Shown one piece after another: positions 29,841 to 42,231 of a DNA stretch of 64,000 bases. Position numbers and translations under genes: made by a program. Below the pieces are notes generated by a model. It ran no database searches, was not told where the DNA came from, and saw only the letters and a program-made list of their open reading frames with translations. This stretch comes from Williamsoniiplasma somnilux (GTDB lineage: Bacteria; Bacillota_I; Bacilli_A; Mycoplasmatales; Mycoplasmataceae). The stretch is from assembly GCF_002804005.1 (NCBI RefSeq), contig NZ_CP024965.1, positions 434,001 through 498,000 on the forward strand, written 5' to 3'. Each line of letters opens with the position of its first letter. Within the stretch, counting starts at the first letter, position 1.

Positions 29841-32475
29841 ATAAATTTTGAAGTTTTTGTTCTATTGCTAACAAATGTTCTTTGTAAGACTTATATTTAT
29901 CTTTTTCTAATGCAATTTTTTCAGAAGAAGCTTTTTCAACAAAATTAGAATTGTTTAACATTTTTTCTGAACGTTTAATTTCTTGTTCCAACTCAATTTT
30001 TTTCGCTTGAAGCTCTTTAAAAAGTTCTTCTTTATTAATAAATTGTGAATTTAAAATTTCTAAAAAATATCCATTAATAGATATTGATGAAACATCCTTT
30101 GTATTTAAATTTTCAAAGCTAATTTCTGAATTTACAAAACTTTTTAAAAATTCATTTATTATTTCGAAATTTTTCTTAAAAATTTCGAAATTTTTGTCAT
30201 TTAAATTAGTTACCGTAAAATTTAAAGATGATACATTTTTGATATTATTTGAATTTCTAAATTCTCTAATAGCACTAATTAAATCAACTACATAATTGAT
30301 ATATTCAGTTTCAAAATTGAATTTCTCTTGGCATCATTGCTCTAACATTATTGAATTTTTTAAATTCATTTTACAATAAATTTCTTCTGTTATAAAAGGC
30401 GTAAAGGGATGTAAAATAATTAAAATTTGTTTCAAAACATAAAAAAGTGTTTGTTTAGTTGAATTTACAATTGATAAATTAGTTGAAGCTAAATTTACTT
30501 TTGCAAATTCAATATATCATGAGCAATATTTAGTTCAAACAAAATCATAAATTAATTTTCCGGCAATTGCGAATTCATATTTATTAATCAACTCTGAAAC
30601 TTGAATATTTAATTTATTAAATTCATTAAGAATTCATCTATCAACATCAGACTCTTTGTTTAACAAGGTTTCGTTGGAAATAATTTGTGGTTCAAAATTA
30701 TCTCCAATATTCATCAATAAATATCTAGAAGCATTTCACAATTTATTCATAAAATTTCATGAACTTCTAATTTTCTCTTCGCTATATTTAATATCTTGTC
30801 CTGGGGTTGAATTTGTTAACAAAAAGAAACGCAACGAATCAACACCATATTGATTAATTAAGTCCATCGGATCAATTCCATTACCTAAAGATTTAGACAT
30901 TTTTTGTCCTTGTTCATCTCTAACAAGACCATGTATTAAAACATCTTTAAAAGGTTTTTTACCTGTAAAAACCAAACCTTGAAAAATCATTCTTGCTACT
31001 CAAAAGAAAATAATATCATAACCTGTTACTAATACATTTGTCGGATAATAACGTTCAAAATATTCACTAAATTTTGTAGCTTCTCATTTTAGTGTTGCAA
31101 ATGGCCATAAAGCAGAAGAAAATCATGTATCTAAAACATCAGTATCTTGTTCTCAATTTTCTAAGTCTACAGGAGGAGTCAAACTAACAATCATTTGTTT
31201 AGTTTTTTTGTTGTAGTAAGCAGGAATTTGATGACCTCATCATAATTGACGTGAAATTGTTCAATCATAGGCATCGGTCATTCATTTTTCTAAAACTTTA
31301 TTAAATCGTTCTGGAAAAAAATTAATTTGTTGATTACTATTTTGTAAATTTAAAACCTCTTGAGCCAAAGTTTTCATTTTAACAAATCATTGATTAGACA
31401 AATATGGTTCAACAATAGTGTCAGTACGTTCTGAAAAACCAACTTGATGTTTAATTGCTTCTTCTTTAATGAAAGTATTCATTTTTTTAGTATTAATAAT
31501 AATTTTTTTTCTTGCTGCAAAACGATCTAAACCATTATAGTTGGCTCCACCCAATTCGTTAATTGTTCCATCTTCATTCATACAAATGGGTTGTGCTAAA
31601 TTATGACGTTTTCCTATTTCAAAATCATTAGGATCATGAGCTGGTGTACATTTCATAACTCCTGTTCCGAAATCAATTTCTACATAATCATCAGTGATAA
31701 CAGGAATTAAATTATTATTAACTGGATTGATAACTTTTTTACCAACAAATTTTAAATATCTTTGATCATTTGGATTAACAACCAAACATTGATCCGCAAA
31801 CATTGTTTCTGGTCTTGTAGTGGCTACTTCTAAAAAATCATTTGTTCCTTCAATAACATATTTGAAATAAAACATTTTCCCTTCAACTTCTTTGTAAATT
31901 ACTTCAATATTTGATAAAGCTGTTTTTTGTTTAGGATCTCAATTAATAATTTTTTTATCTTTATAAATTAAACCCTTTTCAAACATCGAAACAAATACTG
32001 AATTAACTAGTTTATTAATTTCAGGATTAAATGTAAAGTTTTCAAGAGAATAATCTAGTGCCAAACCCATTTTGGCTCATTGTTGACGAATTGTTTGCGC
32101 ATATTCATTTTTTCATTTTCACACTTCTTTTAAAAATTTATCTCTACCTAAATCATGGCGAGTTAAATCTTGTTCTTTTAGTTTAGATTCAACTTTTGTT
32201 TGTGTTGCGATTCCGGCATGATCCATTCCTGGAAGATATAAAGTATCAAAGCCATTCAATTTTTTGAAACGAATAATAGCATCTTGTAAACTTCCATCCC
32301 AAGCATGACCCAAGTGTAATTTACCAGTAACATTTGGAGGGGGCAAAATAATAGAAAAAGGTGGTTTTAAAGAATTGATATCAGCCTTAAAATAACCATT
32401 TTTAATTCAGTTTTCATATTTATTTTTTTCAACTAAATTTGAATCATATTTAGGACTTAATTCTTTATTTTTCAT
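29839..32475 (-). CDS. valS: Valyl-tRNA synthetase
   Basis: A class I synthetase of 878 aa that charges tRNA-Val. The HIGH motif appears as [15 protein letters not shown] (near residue 45), the KMSKS motif as [14 protein letters not shown]. The editing domain has [13 protein letters not shown] and [20 protein letters not shown]-terminal coiled-coil arm (the final ~70 residues, Lys/Glu-rich) is typical of ValRS. Many TGA Trp split the frame under code 1. The upstream gap (32476-32544) holds only an AT-rich promoter region. Confidence 0.97.
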
Positions 32476-32544
32476 AGCGGAATTCTCTAACTTTCAATAT
32501 AATAATTTTACCTTAAAAGTAGTTTCTTATAAATGCAAAAACAA

Positions 32545-32574
32545 AAAATCGAAAGCTGTGTTGCTTTCGATTTT
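32545..32574 (-). terminator. Terminator after the MATE-family gene
   Basis: Perfect 12-bp stem AAAATCGAAAGC (32545-32556) / GCTTTCGATTTT (32563-32574), followed on the minus strand by TTTGTTTTT. Confidence 0.9.
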
Positions 32575-32586
32575 AGTTATCTACAA

Positions 32587-34836
32587 TTAACGAATAACGA
32601 CTTCTTTATGGTCAATAATATCTTGCTCATATTTTTTGATTGGTTGTGGTTCGGTTAATGAAAACAAAACATTAAATGGTGTTGGTTTAAGAACATTACT
32701 TTGACGTGCTTCCATATCTTTGTGTCATTTTTTATGTTTTTTTGCTAAATTAGCTTTTGATTTATTTTGATGTTTATTTAACATCTCCATAATTTTTGTC
32801 TTGTCTAATTTATATTTTTTCAAAAAAATTTGATGTTTGTTAAATTTTCTTGTTAAAGCAATTTCGCTATTCTCAAAAATATCATTACTGATTTGATCGT
32901 CAAATTGATATTTAATATTTATTTTTTCACGTTTTAAACGTGATTTTTCAATAATAGAATTAATTAATTTATTTTTTTTATTTTCAAGTTCTTTAATCAA
33001 ATCTTTTTTATTGCTTTTTTCACTTACTTCGAGTGCATGAATTTTAATTCCAATTGTTTTATTAACATGACTAATATCAGCTTCATTTGCAATCGTTACT
33101 TCGTTTAAAGCTGATTCTAGCAAGGTTGGAGGTGTGAACTCATCTTTAACATTATTTAATTGGTAATTTTTGATAGCTTTTTTAGAAGTTAAATACAATA
33201 ACACCGTTGCTGCTATTGCTGCAGGGATTTCTGCCATTCCGTAGAATAAAAAAATAATTCAATCTGCATTTCCATTATTATTTCAACTTCCGCGAGCAAT
33301 TGCTCAACCAATAATTGTCATTGTAATAACCGAAATTAATGCTCTTAAAACCGATAATAATGTCGCATAAGTTGATTGTCCTGTTCCCTGAAAAAGCGAC
33401 ATCGCTGAATAAGTTCATCCAGCCATAAAGAAACAACTGAAATACAAGAAAAATCATCAATGTTGTTCTTTTGGACCGTCGAACAACTGTAACATCATCC
33501 CTCCAAATGCCATAACAATAAATACCACTAAAAATCCTCAAATTGTATTAATTAGCATTTGGATTCTTAAAGTTTGTAAAATTCTAAATCGATTTCCTGA
33601 ACCTTTGTTGTAAGCGTAGTTTGCATTTCCACCTTGCATCATTCCAACAATCGGTGCTCATAAAATCCCCATTCAAGGACTGCCTGCTGACAATACTCGA
33701 ATTGCTGTTGAAACATAGGCTGGATGATCATTAACTACAATAATTATTCATCCTGCTCATGCTTGTGAAGGTGGACCAGGATTTGGGTGCATTACAGTAA
33801 TTAACAAAGTCAAAATGAAGTTAGCTGCTGCAAAAATGAAATTTGATAAAAATGGTGAAAATCCTAAAGACCAAATTGAAAGTGAGTCTTTTCAAGTTAA
33901 TTTAATTTTTTTCAAATTTGGTCTTAATAATGTATTTTTTGAAAAAGTAATAATTAATAAAGCAACAATAATTAAAAATCCTCAAGCAATCATTGAACCA
34001 TAAACTGCCCCAGCCATTTTTTGATCTGCAGGAGATGCTTTCATAATTAATTCTCCAGTAATCATGTTGATAGCAACTGAAGCAACGTTAATTGCAATAA
34101 CTCATCAAACCTTACCTTCGGTTCTTAGTAAAGTTGATAAAAAGGTTGCAAAAACTAATAATGGAAATCCCATAATAAACTTACTTGTGTATTGACTGGC
34201 AAGTAAATAAGCTACTGAAGTTTCTCGGTCTCCATAAGCAACATTAGCTTGTGCACAAATTATTAGAGGTGAAACAAAATATAAAATAATAACTCCAATA
34301 ACTGCCATCAATAAGGTTTGTAATAAACCAGTTACAAGAACACTATCCATTTCTTGTTTATTTCTTCTTCCCATTGCTTGTCCTCATTTAACAGCCGTTC
34401 CAACAGCAGTTAATAACGATAATGCCTGAAGAATAAAAATAATCGTATTAGAATATTGTGTTGAAACATTAATTAATTGTTTAGCAAAAAGCTCTAAATA
34501 AACATTATCGGTGTTTGCATTAATCTCTGTAATCCCATCTGCTAATCAACCTTTTATTTCTCCAGATTTAACCATAGAAATTACTTGGTCCATCGCAAAA
34601 TGTAAAGTTAATTGTTTATCAATTATTCCATACAATGCATTAACCAAAGTAATTATAATCATTGGTCCTGCCATAAACATTAATGCTTTAAATGGTGAAG
34701 CATATCTTAAAATTCATTCACGTCTAGTAAATAAAGTTGCTTGTTGTGAAAATTTATCTTCTTTAATAATTTGATTAACATTAACTTCAAAATTTTTAGC
34801 TTCATCATTATTGATTATTTTATTATTTTCTTCCAT
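32587..34836 (-). CDS. MATE-family efflux transporter with long cytoplasmic tail (749 aa)
   Basis: A polytopic transporter of the MATE (NorM/DinF) type, which exports cationic compounds using ion gradients. After a 45-residue polar N-terminus come about twelve spans; typical features are MAGPMIIITLVNALYGIID at the start, SLLTAVGTAVKWGQAMGRRN, and in the second half APIVGMMQGGNANYAYNKGSG. AAGAGAGGAG precedes the ATG. The last 170 residues after the final span (from KKAIKNYQLNN) are Lys/Glu-rich, helical and absent from ordinary MATE proteins of about 450-550 aa. Confidence 0.85.
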
Positions 34837-34907
34837 AAATTAACTCCTCTCTTTTTTAAAAAATTATCATTATGCTTATTTTACTCACTTATTTAAAAAA
34901 GGTAAAC

Positions 34908-34936
34908 AAAAAAAATGCAAAAATTTGCATTTTTTT
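34908..34936 (-). terminator. Terminator after the intact P-type ATPase gene
   Basis: ATGCAA (34915-34920) pairs with TTGCAT (34925-34930), flanked by A and T runs that lengthen the stem; the minus strand then reads T-rich. Confidence 0.7.
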
Positions 34937-34937
34937 C

Positions 34938-37811
34938 TTATCTATATTGTTTTCTTTTTCTTTTAACTTTTGCTAATTCTTTTTTACGATCTTCTTCGAC
35001 CATTGTGCTAACTAAGTGACGATTGCGTTGTCAAGATTTAGGAGCTCAGTGATATGAATAAAAAGTAATCGCATCAAAAATTAAAATTAAAATTGTTGGA
35101 ATAAATGACAATGCAAAAGCAATAAAAAATAAACCAACATTAGATGCATTTCAACCTTCTGCACCGTAATTCATTAATCCGAAAATCGAACTATTAATTC
35201 CAGGTACTAAAATCAATATTAAATTCATAGCCCCTGCAATAAATGAAGCATATATTAATGTTGGTGATATTAATAGATTAACTTTTCTTGAAACTCTTCA
35301 ATTTGACAGTTTAATTGTATGAGCAAAAAATAAAGCAGCAAAGACAGTTGTAATAAATAATGAAGTACGTCCGTAAACAATCCCTTCTTCTTTAACTAAA
35401 GTTGATATTTCGGTTGAAGTAAGGAGATCATATCAAGATAAACCATGTAGTAAAGAATCGGGAGTGAATGTCATTCCAATAAAGAATGAACCAATTCCTG
35501 CAATACTTGTAGCGATTCCTATTTTGATGATTGGTCAAATTAAACCGTTTAATAATTTATTTTTTCCTGTTTTTGGAGGCAACATCATTAATGTTGGATC
35601 TAATGGACCCATTCCAATAGCGATTGCTAAACATGACTCCACAATCAAGTTAATGTATAAAATATTAGTTGCTTCAAGAGGGGAAACATGAATTAGTAAT
35701 GAAAGAATAAAAATCGTTAAAACGTTAGCTAAGTTAAATCCCATCAATAAAACAATAGCTCGTTTAATTTTTTGATAGACGTTTCTTCCTTCGTTAACCC
35801 CTTTCATAATTGTTGCGAAATTATCATCAGTTAAAATAACATCTGATGCTTGTTTAGCAACGTCTGTTCCAGTAATTCCCATCGCAACACCAATGTCTGC
35901 TTTTGATAATGATGGTGCATCATTAACACCATCTCCAGTCATAGAAACAATATAACCTTTTGCTTGTAATGCTGAGACAATTCTAACTTTGTGTTCTGGG
36001 TTAACACGAGCAAAGACACTGATATTATCAATAATTCTTCCTAATTCATCATCTGTCATTTTTTCTAATACTTCAGAAGAAATTACTTCATAACTTGTAT
36101 AAGCTAAATCTAAATCACGAGCAATAGCTAAAGCTGTAGTTGCGTGGTCTCCTGTAATCATAACTACACCAATTCCTGCAGCGTGAGCTTCACTAATTGC
36201 TTGTACAGCTTCATTTCTAACAGGATCAATCATAGCAACAGCGCCTAAAAAGATTAATGATTTTTCTAGTTCCCCATTACTATCGACATCATCATAATTT
36301 TCATTGTAAGCAAACGCTAAAACTCTTAAAGCATCATTTGATAATTTTTTAGCTTCTTCAAGTAATTGATTTTTATGGTCTTTTGTTAACTTAACGATTT
36401 TGTTATTAAGCATGATACGGTCACAAATATTCAATAATTGATCAATAGCACCTTTTGTAAAAACAGTATTTGTTCCAGAAATGTTATTAACAGTTGTCAT
36501 TAATTTTCTTTCGCTATCAAAAGGTATTTCATCAATTCGATTTCAATCAATTCTTGCTTTTTGTTCATCAATATTCATTAATTCGGCAAAGTCAACTAAA
36601 GCTAACTCAGTTGGATCACCTAAACGTTCAGAATCTTCTGTAACTGAATCGTTTGGTAAAACCAATGATTTTAAAAATAAATCTTTTTGTTCATCTAATA
36701 ATGATTTAACATACTCTTCGCTAGTGATAGTTGTATTATTTAAAATAACTCTTTTAACTGTCATTTTATTTTGTGTTAAAGTTCCGGTTTTGTCAGTACA
36801 AATAACATTTACAGAACCCAACGTTTCTACTGACGCCAATTTTTTAACAATGACGTTTTCCTTTGTCATTCTTTTTGTCGAAAAAGATAAGGTAATTGAA
36901 ACAACGGCTGATAAAGATTCTGGAATAACACCAATTGCTAAAGTAATTGCAATCATTAGATATTCTGCTCAAACTTGTCTTTCACCAGTGAAAAACATAC
37001 TTGTAAAAATTAGTACCCCAATTAAAGCAGCGATTGCTGAAATTCAATACGAAAAAGAACTTAATTTTTTTTCTAGTGGTGTTTGTTGGTGAACATTAGC
37101 ATTAACTGTAGTTGCGATTTTACCAATTTCTGTATCAGTTGCAGTTTTAATAACTACACCAATAGCTCTTCCAGCAGTTGTAAAAGTTGACATAAAGGCA
37201 ATGTTTTTCATTTCAGCTAAAATTAAAGTTTCTGATTGTGCTTTATGAGTTTTTTCAACAGGTACAGATTCTCCGGTTAAAATAGACTCATCAATCATGA
37301 ATTCTGAAGATTCAATAATTCTTAATTCTGCTGGTACATATTTACCAGCTTCCAGAATAACAATATCTCCAACGACTAGTTCTGCAGCATCAATCTCTTT
37401 TTGTGCACCGTCTCTTAAAACTACTGTTTTAGGTTTTGATAAAGACTTTAAAGCATCAACTGACTTTCGAGCTTTTACTGTTTGAACGGTTTCTAAAACA
37501 GCATCAACAATAACAATTAAAACAATTACGACAAAATCAATAAAGTCTTCAACGATTATTGGGGCATTCCAATTCCCAATTCTAGGAGCTACCACAGAAA
37601 TAACGGCTGCAGCCAATAAAATTAATTGTAATGGCTCAATTAAAGCCAAAAGAAATGTTACATATCAAGGTCTAACTTTACCTGCAGGAAGTTCGTTTCT
37701 TCCATTTTTAGCAAGTCTTTGATTTACCTCATCTTGAGTTAAACCCTTTTTAAAATCTGTATTGAGATTTTTTTCAATATCTTTTGGAGTCTGTGATTCA
37801 AAATTATTCAT
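34938..37811 (-). CDS. Cation-transporting P-type ATPase (Ca2+/Mg2+ type, intact)
   Basis: A 957-aa P-type pump. N-terminal 'cation ATPase' domain ([19 protein letters not shown]), actuator motif [10 protein letters not shown], the PEGL position as [11 protein letters not shown], phosphorylation motif CTDKTGTLT (Asp340), [13 protein letters not shown] and [19 protein letters not shown] are all intact. The overall type is P-II (SERCA/PMR1-like), so calcium or another divalent cation is the likely substrate; Na/K-like pumps are less likely in this family branch. AAGGGA precedes the ATG, 3 nt after engB. This is the functional counterpart to the motif-less homologue at 14668. Confidence 0.92.
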
Positions 37812-37814
37812 TTA

Positions 37815-38405
37815 TTATTCCCTTTCTAACAAATTTATGAATTCTTGATATATTCCTATCACTGTTTTTTTGTCCGGTGACGAAACTTTCACAAATTGAT
37901 CGTCTGAATTCATTTTTAGTTCTTGCTTAATCATTTTTTCATTTTTGATAATATCATTTTTTTTAACTTTATCGAGTTTTGTTGCAACTAATAAAACATT
38001 AAGACCTATTGATTTAAAAAAAGAATACATTTCCTTATCATCATTTGTTGGTTTATGACGTAAATCAACAAGCATGCACACACCTTTTAGATTTGTTCTC
38101 GTAGTTAAGTAATCTTCCATCATTTCTGCAAAATCCATTCGCATTTTTTCGTTTACTTTAGCATAACCATATCCTGGCGCATCAACAATTCTAAACAATC
38201 CATTGTTTATATCAAAGAAATTTAATAATCTAGTTTTACCTGGGATCTGCGAAACTTTTGCTAATTTATTTTGATTACTAATTGCATTTATAAAAGTTGA
38301 TTTACCAACATTTGATCTTCCTACAAACACTATTTCAGGAATTTCATCAATTATTCATCCCGTTTTGTCTGCTGCAGATTTAATAAAAATAGCTTGTTTA
38401 ATCAT
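37815..38405 (-). CDS. engB: Ribosome biogenesis GTPase EngB (YsxC)
   Basis: A 196-aa GTPase needed for 50S assembly. Motifs: G1 GRSNVGKST, G2/G3 GKTRLLNFF and DAPGYGYA, G4 TKLDK, and the G5-like VSSPDKKT. It starts MIKQAIFIKSAADKTGW; AAGGAGATC precedes the ATG. The same transcript continues into the P-type ATPase. Confidence 0.96.
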
Positions 38406-38417
38406 TGCTTGATCTCC

Positions 38418-39023
38418 TTAATTTCATGTTTTTTTGATACCTTGAATTTCATCAAGAAAATCTTTTAATTGATAACAATACCTAATTTTCAATTGTTCAG
38501 ATTTTTGAGAATTATTATTCTTATCTTTAATAAAAAAATTAATAAAAATATATTTACGTTTTGAGTCGTTAAAAATCTCCTTAATATTTTTGATTTCAAA
38601 AATATCTTCTATAAAAACAATTTTCTCATTTTTTACGATAACTATCAATGAAGATAAAGATTTAGAAATTACAACAATGTAAACAATTATTCAAATTATT
38701 AGGATTAACGATATTATTTCATTAATTACATAAACAACAATTTCAGAACTATTAGCATTTTTATCCAGCAATAAATAAATGGTAAAAGTTAATATATTAG
38801 AAAAATATAAAAACAAAGTAATAAGTCATGAAAAAATAAATAAAAGTTTGTAATTTTTATTTTCAAAAAATTTAACATCTTGTTTTTTAAACAAACTAAC
38901 TTGTTTGTATTTAAATGTGAAAGATATTAAATAATAAAAAACTAAAATCATAACTATAGTTGTCAAAATGAAACCTGAAATTGAAAGCATTAATTTAAAA
39001 TTATTATTTTCGACTAAAAACAT
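38418..39023 (-). CDS. Hypothetical membrane protein (201 aa)
   Basis: Not recognised. Spans at about residues 10-32 (LMLSISGFILTTIVMILVFYY), 60-85 and 100-125, followed by a cytoplasmic domain with alternating charged and beta-like text (IVIVKNEKIVFIEDIFEIK...FIKDKNN), which may be a PH-like beta barrel. The start MFLVENNNFKLM abuts the preceding gene's stop with no gap. It reads as the partner of the anchored domain protein at 39024; together they precede engB. Confidence 0.7.
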
Positions 39024-39671
39024 TTAATGATCACCTTTCATTTTTGTGGAAATTAATTCGTTGATTATGATAGTTACTTGCGGATTGTTAGAAATAACTT
39101 CATATAATTTTTCATCTGTATGAAGAATGTAACCAGGAAAATATTGATCTCCGACTCTAATAATAGAAATGTATGATTTTAAAATATCATTAATTAAAAT
39201 TTGTTCATATTTACCTTTATTTTCAAACAAAACTCTTAAATTAGAAATATACATCATGCCTTTGTATTTATGTTCTTTTAAATTAGATTTTTTTAAACGA
39301 TAATTGTTTTTTAAAGATATAAAATCAGGGTCTTCAAAATAGTCATCATAATTAGTTAGTTTACCGTCACTGATTTTGTCAAAAAATTTGTAAGCTTTTT
39401 GTTTTTTTTCAACCAGGTATACTATTACTTCATTTTCTAGAAAATGAAGAATTTCTCCAATAGGTAATTCTATTTTTACTTTTAATGGTTTCATAAGCTC
39501 ATTAATATTAATTGTGCTTTTTTTAATCTTTCATTCTTTAAAGTATTTATTTCTAACTTCAATAAAGGGTTTATGTTTTTTGCTATATGAAAAAGCTAAA
39601 AATCCTGAAATTATTAAAATTCCAAAATATATTAATAAACTAACTAATATAAAAATGTACTTTATTTCCAC
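39024..39671 (-). CDS. Membrane-anchored protein with PH-like domain (215 aa)
   Basis: Starts at GTG 39671, preceded by AAAGGAG at good spacing; an internal ATG at 39494 would lose the membrane anchor (IFILVSLLIYFGILIISGFL, residues 5-24). The rest holds a soluble domain with MMYISNLRVLFENKGKYEQI and YISIIRVGDQYFPGYILH, a strand pattern like bacterial PH or GRAM domains ('tnkRliy...I.ydDI'). It is followed without a gap by the 201-aa membrane gene. Function unknown. Confidence 0.65.
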
Positions 39672-39691
39672 GTTTACTCCTTTAAAAATTA

Positions 39692-40378
39692 TTAATCAGT
39701 TTCTCCTTGTTCTCAAAAATCAATTAAAGTTATTAAGGCTTTGGTCTTTATTAATTTTGCAAATATTTCTTCGATATATGCAAAATTATTTAAAGTAATT
39801 TTATTATCTAAAACAAATAATTGAACTAACATATCATTAGCTTCTTTAAAATCTACAAAATCTTTTTCTTTTATTAAAATATTCAAAACTTTAGCAAATT
39901 CATTAGAAATATTAAAATCATTTTGGTCTTTATTATCTAAATTTTGATATCAAATATTCGCTTGTGAAATAACAAACTTTTTCATTTCCTTAATAAGTTC
40001 TATTTCTGAAATGTTTTCTTGTTCTTCAAAACTTAAAGCTTTATCCATAAATGAACCTTGAGAAATCATTTCATTCAAAAGAGTTTTAGCTGTGAAAAAA
40101 TTATCCAACAACATATATTTATCAGCATCACGAGTTTGTTTAATTACATCAATAATTTCGTTTTCAATTATTTCAAATTTTTTAACTAGATTATCAAAAT
40201 CATCATAATCATCTAATTCATTTAAATTATCAATAAATTTGCTTATAAATTTAACATTTTTACTTTCTTGATTTAATTCATCTTCTAAAAATTCAAGATT
40301 AGTTATAATAAGTCCTAATGCAGGTTCAAAAAAATTTACTTCAAGTTCTTCTTTAATTAGTTCATTTCCCAGCGTCAT
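39692..40378 (-). CDS. Hypothetical acidic helical protein (228 aa)
   Basis: Not recognised. MTLGNELIKEELEVNFFEPAL begins a soluble, helix-rich, acidic protein with no membrane span. GAGGT lies upstream of the ATG. It is the first gene of the engB-side operon and is divergent from the gene at 40461; the shared 82-nt gap contains TATAAT-like boxes for both directions. One TGA Trp in the middle and another near the C-terminus. Confidence 0.7.
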
Positions 40379-40460
40379 TTTTTTACCTCTTTAATTATTA
40401 AGATTATAACTTATATAAGTTTTATATTGTATATAATAAAACTATCTCGGAGGTTAATCC

Positions 40461-41168
40461 ATGTTAGAAATATACAAATTACCTAAATTATCAGATAATG
40501 AATTATCTCAACTAAATTATATTAATCCATGATGAGAAAAAACTTTAAAGAAACTTGTGCAAAAGAACTTGAATTGAATTAAAAGATTTAATAAAGATTC
40601 AAATATTTTTATTTCGTTAAAACCAAAAGAAAAAATTGAAGATTATAAAAAATTGTTTCAAGCGGTCAATAATATGCAAACTTTTTTTGAACCTAAAATT
40701 AAACAAATAAAAAATGAACTGAAAATGATTAAAAAATTTCAAAAAATGATCAGCGATTACTCATTATTATTAGGAACGTGTTGATCAATTGTTATTATGA
40801 TTTATTATTATCGTGATTTTAATAGCTTAGAAATTAATAATAAAAGAGGACATTCAATAAAAGTTTTTAACAATAAAAACCTAGAATTTTATGATCGTTT
40901 TAAAAAAAACATTATAAATACTTTAGGCAATAATGAAGTGCTAGATGTTATTTTTAAAAATGAAAATTTTAATGACGGTAAACTAAATGATTCTTCTTTA
41001 ATCGTTAATTCAATTGTGAAATATGCTAGTAAGTTATTTAAAAACAAACAATTAAGTAAAGAAAAATATGCAGACACTTTATTACATGCAATAATTTATA
41101 ATTCTTTAAATTTAAATTTTGTTTCTAACTATAATGTTTTTGTCTTAAATTTACTAAAAATAAATTAA
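40461..41168 (+). CDS. Hypothetical protein (235 aa)
   Basis: Not recognised. CGGAGG precedes the ATG with ideal spacing, and TATAAT lies at 40432-40437. The N-terminal 90 residues are Lys-rich with a coiled-coil stretch (PKIKQIKNELKMIKKFQKMI), then a short hydrophobic segment (LLLGTCWSIVIMIYYY, about 101-116) that may be a span, then a polar helical domain. It stands alone between divergent and downstream promoters. Confidence 0.7.
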
Positions 41169-41200
41169 ATGAAAAAAATGAAAAAACTTAACCAATGGGT

Positions 41201-41252
41201 TTGCACCAAAAATAAATATGCTAAAATATTTTAAACTGTCTCAAAAAGAGAC
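41201..41252 (+). promoter_or_regulatory. Promoter region with palindrome before the gene at 41277
   Basis: TTGCAC (41201-41206) and TAAAAT (41222-41227, 15-nt spacer) are the best promoter-like boxes. Downstream, GTCTC (41238-41242) and GAGAC (41248-41252) form a 5-bp inverted repeat with an A5 loop, in the expected 5' leader. It is a possible operator or short hairpin. Confidence 0.4.
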
Positions 41253-41276
41253 GATTGAAAATAAGGAGAAACGATC

Positions 41277-42215
41277 ATGCATTTGAAAAAACAAATCATA
41301 ACAAAAGATATGATTCATGATTGAAAATTTTGATTTAAATTAATTATTGGTTTAAGTATTATGGGCCTAATTATTGGTACCAAAATATCAGACATGGTTT
41401 CATTAATGACTGCTTCTAAGCAAGTAGAAGCCATTCTGGCAAGTTCAGAACTTAAAGGCATTAGCATTGATGATATATTCAACAAAGTTAAGGAAATCGC
41501 AACACTTAAAGGATTTGATGAAGCTAGAAGTTATATGAATTGGATATCTATTGTCCCTAATAAAATTGATGGTGATAACATCGGATGATTATCATCAACA
41601 AGTTTTGGTGATTTTTTCATTAATTCATTTACATACTTTACAACTTTATCAAACATTGCTGTAGGAATTTGATTTTTAGTAGCTGCATTAAAACCACAAA
41701 ACGAAGGAATTAAAGGTTATATTTCATTAAATTCAACAATTATTGTAACAACTTACATAACAATTACTTTAATTATTTATAATGGAATTTTATTACCAAC
41801 TTCATTAATGAATGGAGATTACATGAGTGCCTTCAATTGAACAACAACTGTATTAGAACACATGTTATTCCCACTTGCTTTAATTTTATATGTCGCTTTA
41901 GTAATGAAACCCATTAATACTCAAAAAGCTAAACAATATATTAAAAAAGGTTGAGTTAAGGCTATCATCTTATTGTTGACTTATGGAATTTTAATTTTAA
42001 TTAGAGGAGAAATTCGTTACCAGGGAAACAAACCTGTTGACACTCAATACCCATACTTCTTCTTACGTGTTCATGAAGCTAAAGTTGTTGGATTACCAGG
42101 GGTTGCTTGATTCTTTATTGCAGTTATTGCAATTGCAGCAATCTTAATAGGATTCTCAACTTTATATATGCACATTTTAAACACCAGAGAAAATAAAATA
42201 AAAAGAGTTCATTAA
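41277..42215 (+). CDS. Polytopic membrane protein, Pr6Pr/DUF1600-like (312 aa)
   Basis: AAGGAG precedes the ATG. About seven spans. The segment FINSFTYFTTLSNIAVGIWFLVA with a later TVLEHMLFPLALILYV and YPYFFLRVHEA recalls the Pr6Pr/FAR-17a-like family and the mollicute DUF1600 proteins, in which a 'F.YFT..SN' motif and a conserved His (here in LEHMLFP) lie inside spans. Between spans 1 and 2 is an outward loop of about 70 residues. The substrate or function is unknown. A 16-bp terminator shared with aspS follows. Confidence 0.65.
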
Positions 42216-42231
42216 GAACTCTTTTTATTTT
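42195..42231. terminator. Long bidirectional terminator between the gene at 41277 and aspS
   Basis: Perfect 16-bp stem (42195-42210 with 42216-42231) and loop ATTAA; core AAAAAGAGTTC / GAACTCTTTTT. Stop codons of both convergent genes lie in or next to it. Confidence 0.92.

Noticed and set aside
29839-32475. Several short ORFs as fragments of a broken valS
   Set aside because: All breaks are TGA codons, read as Trp in this genetic code; the frame is continuous.
36481-37092. 203-aa plus-strand ORF
   Set aside because: Antisense shadow of the intact P-type ATPase; no RBS and no sensible protein.
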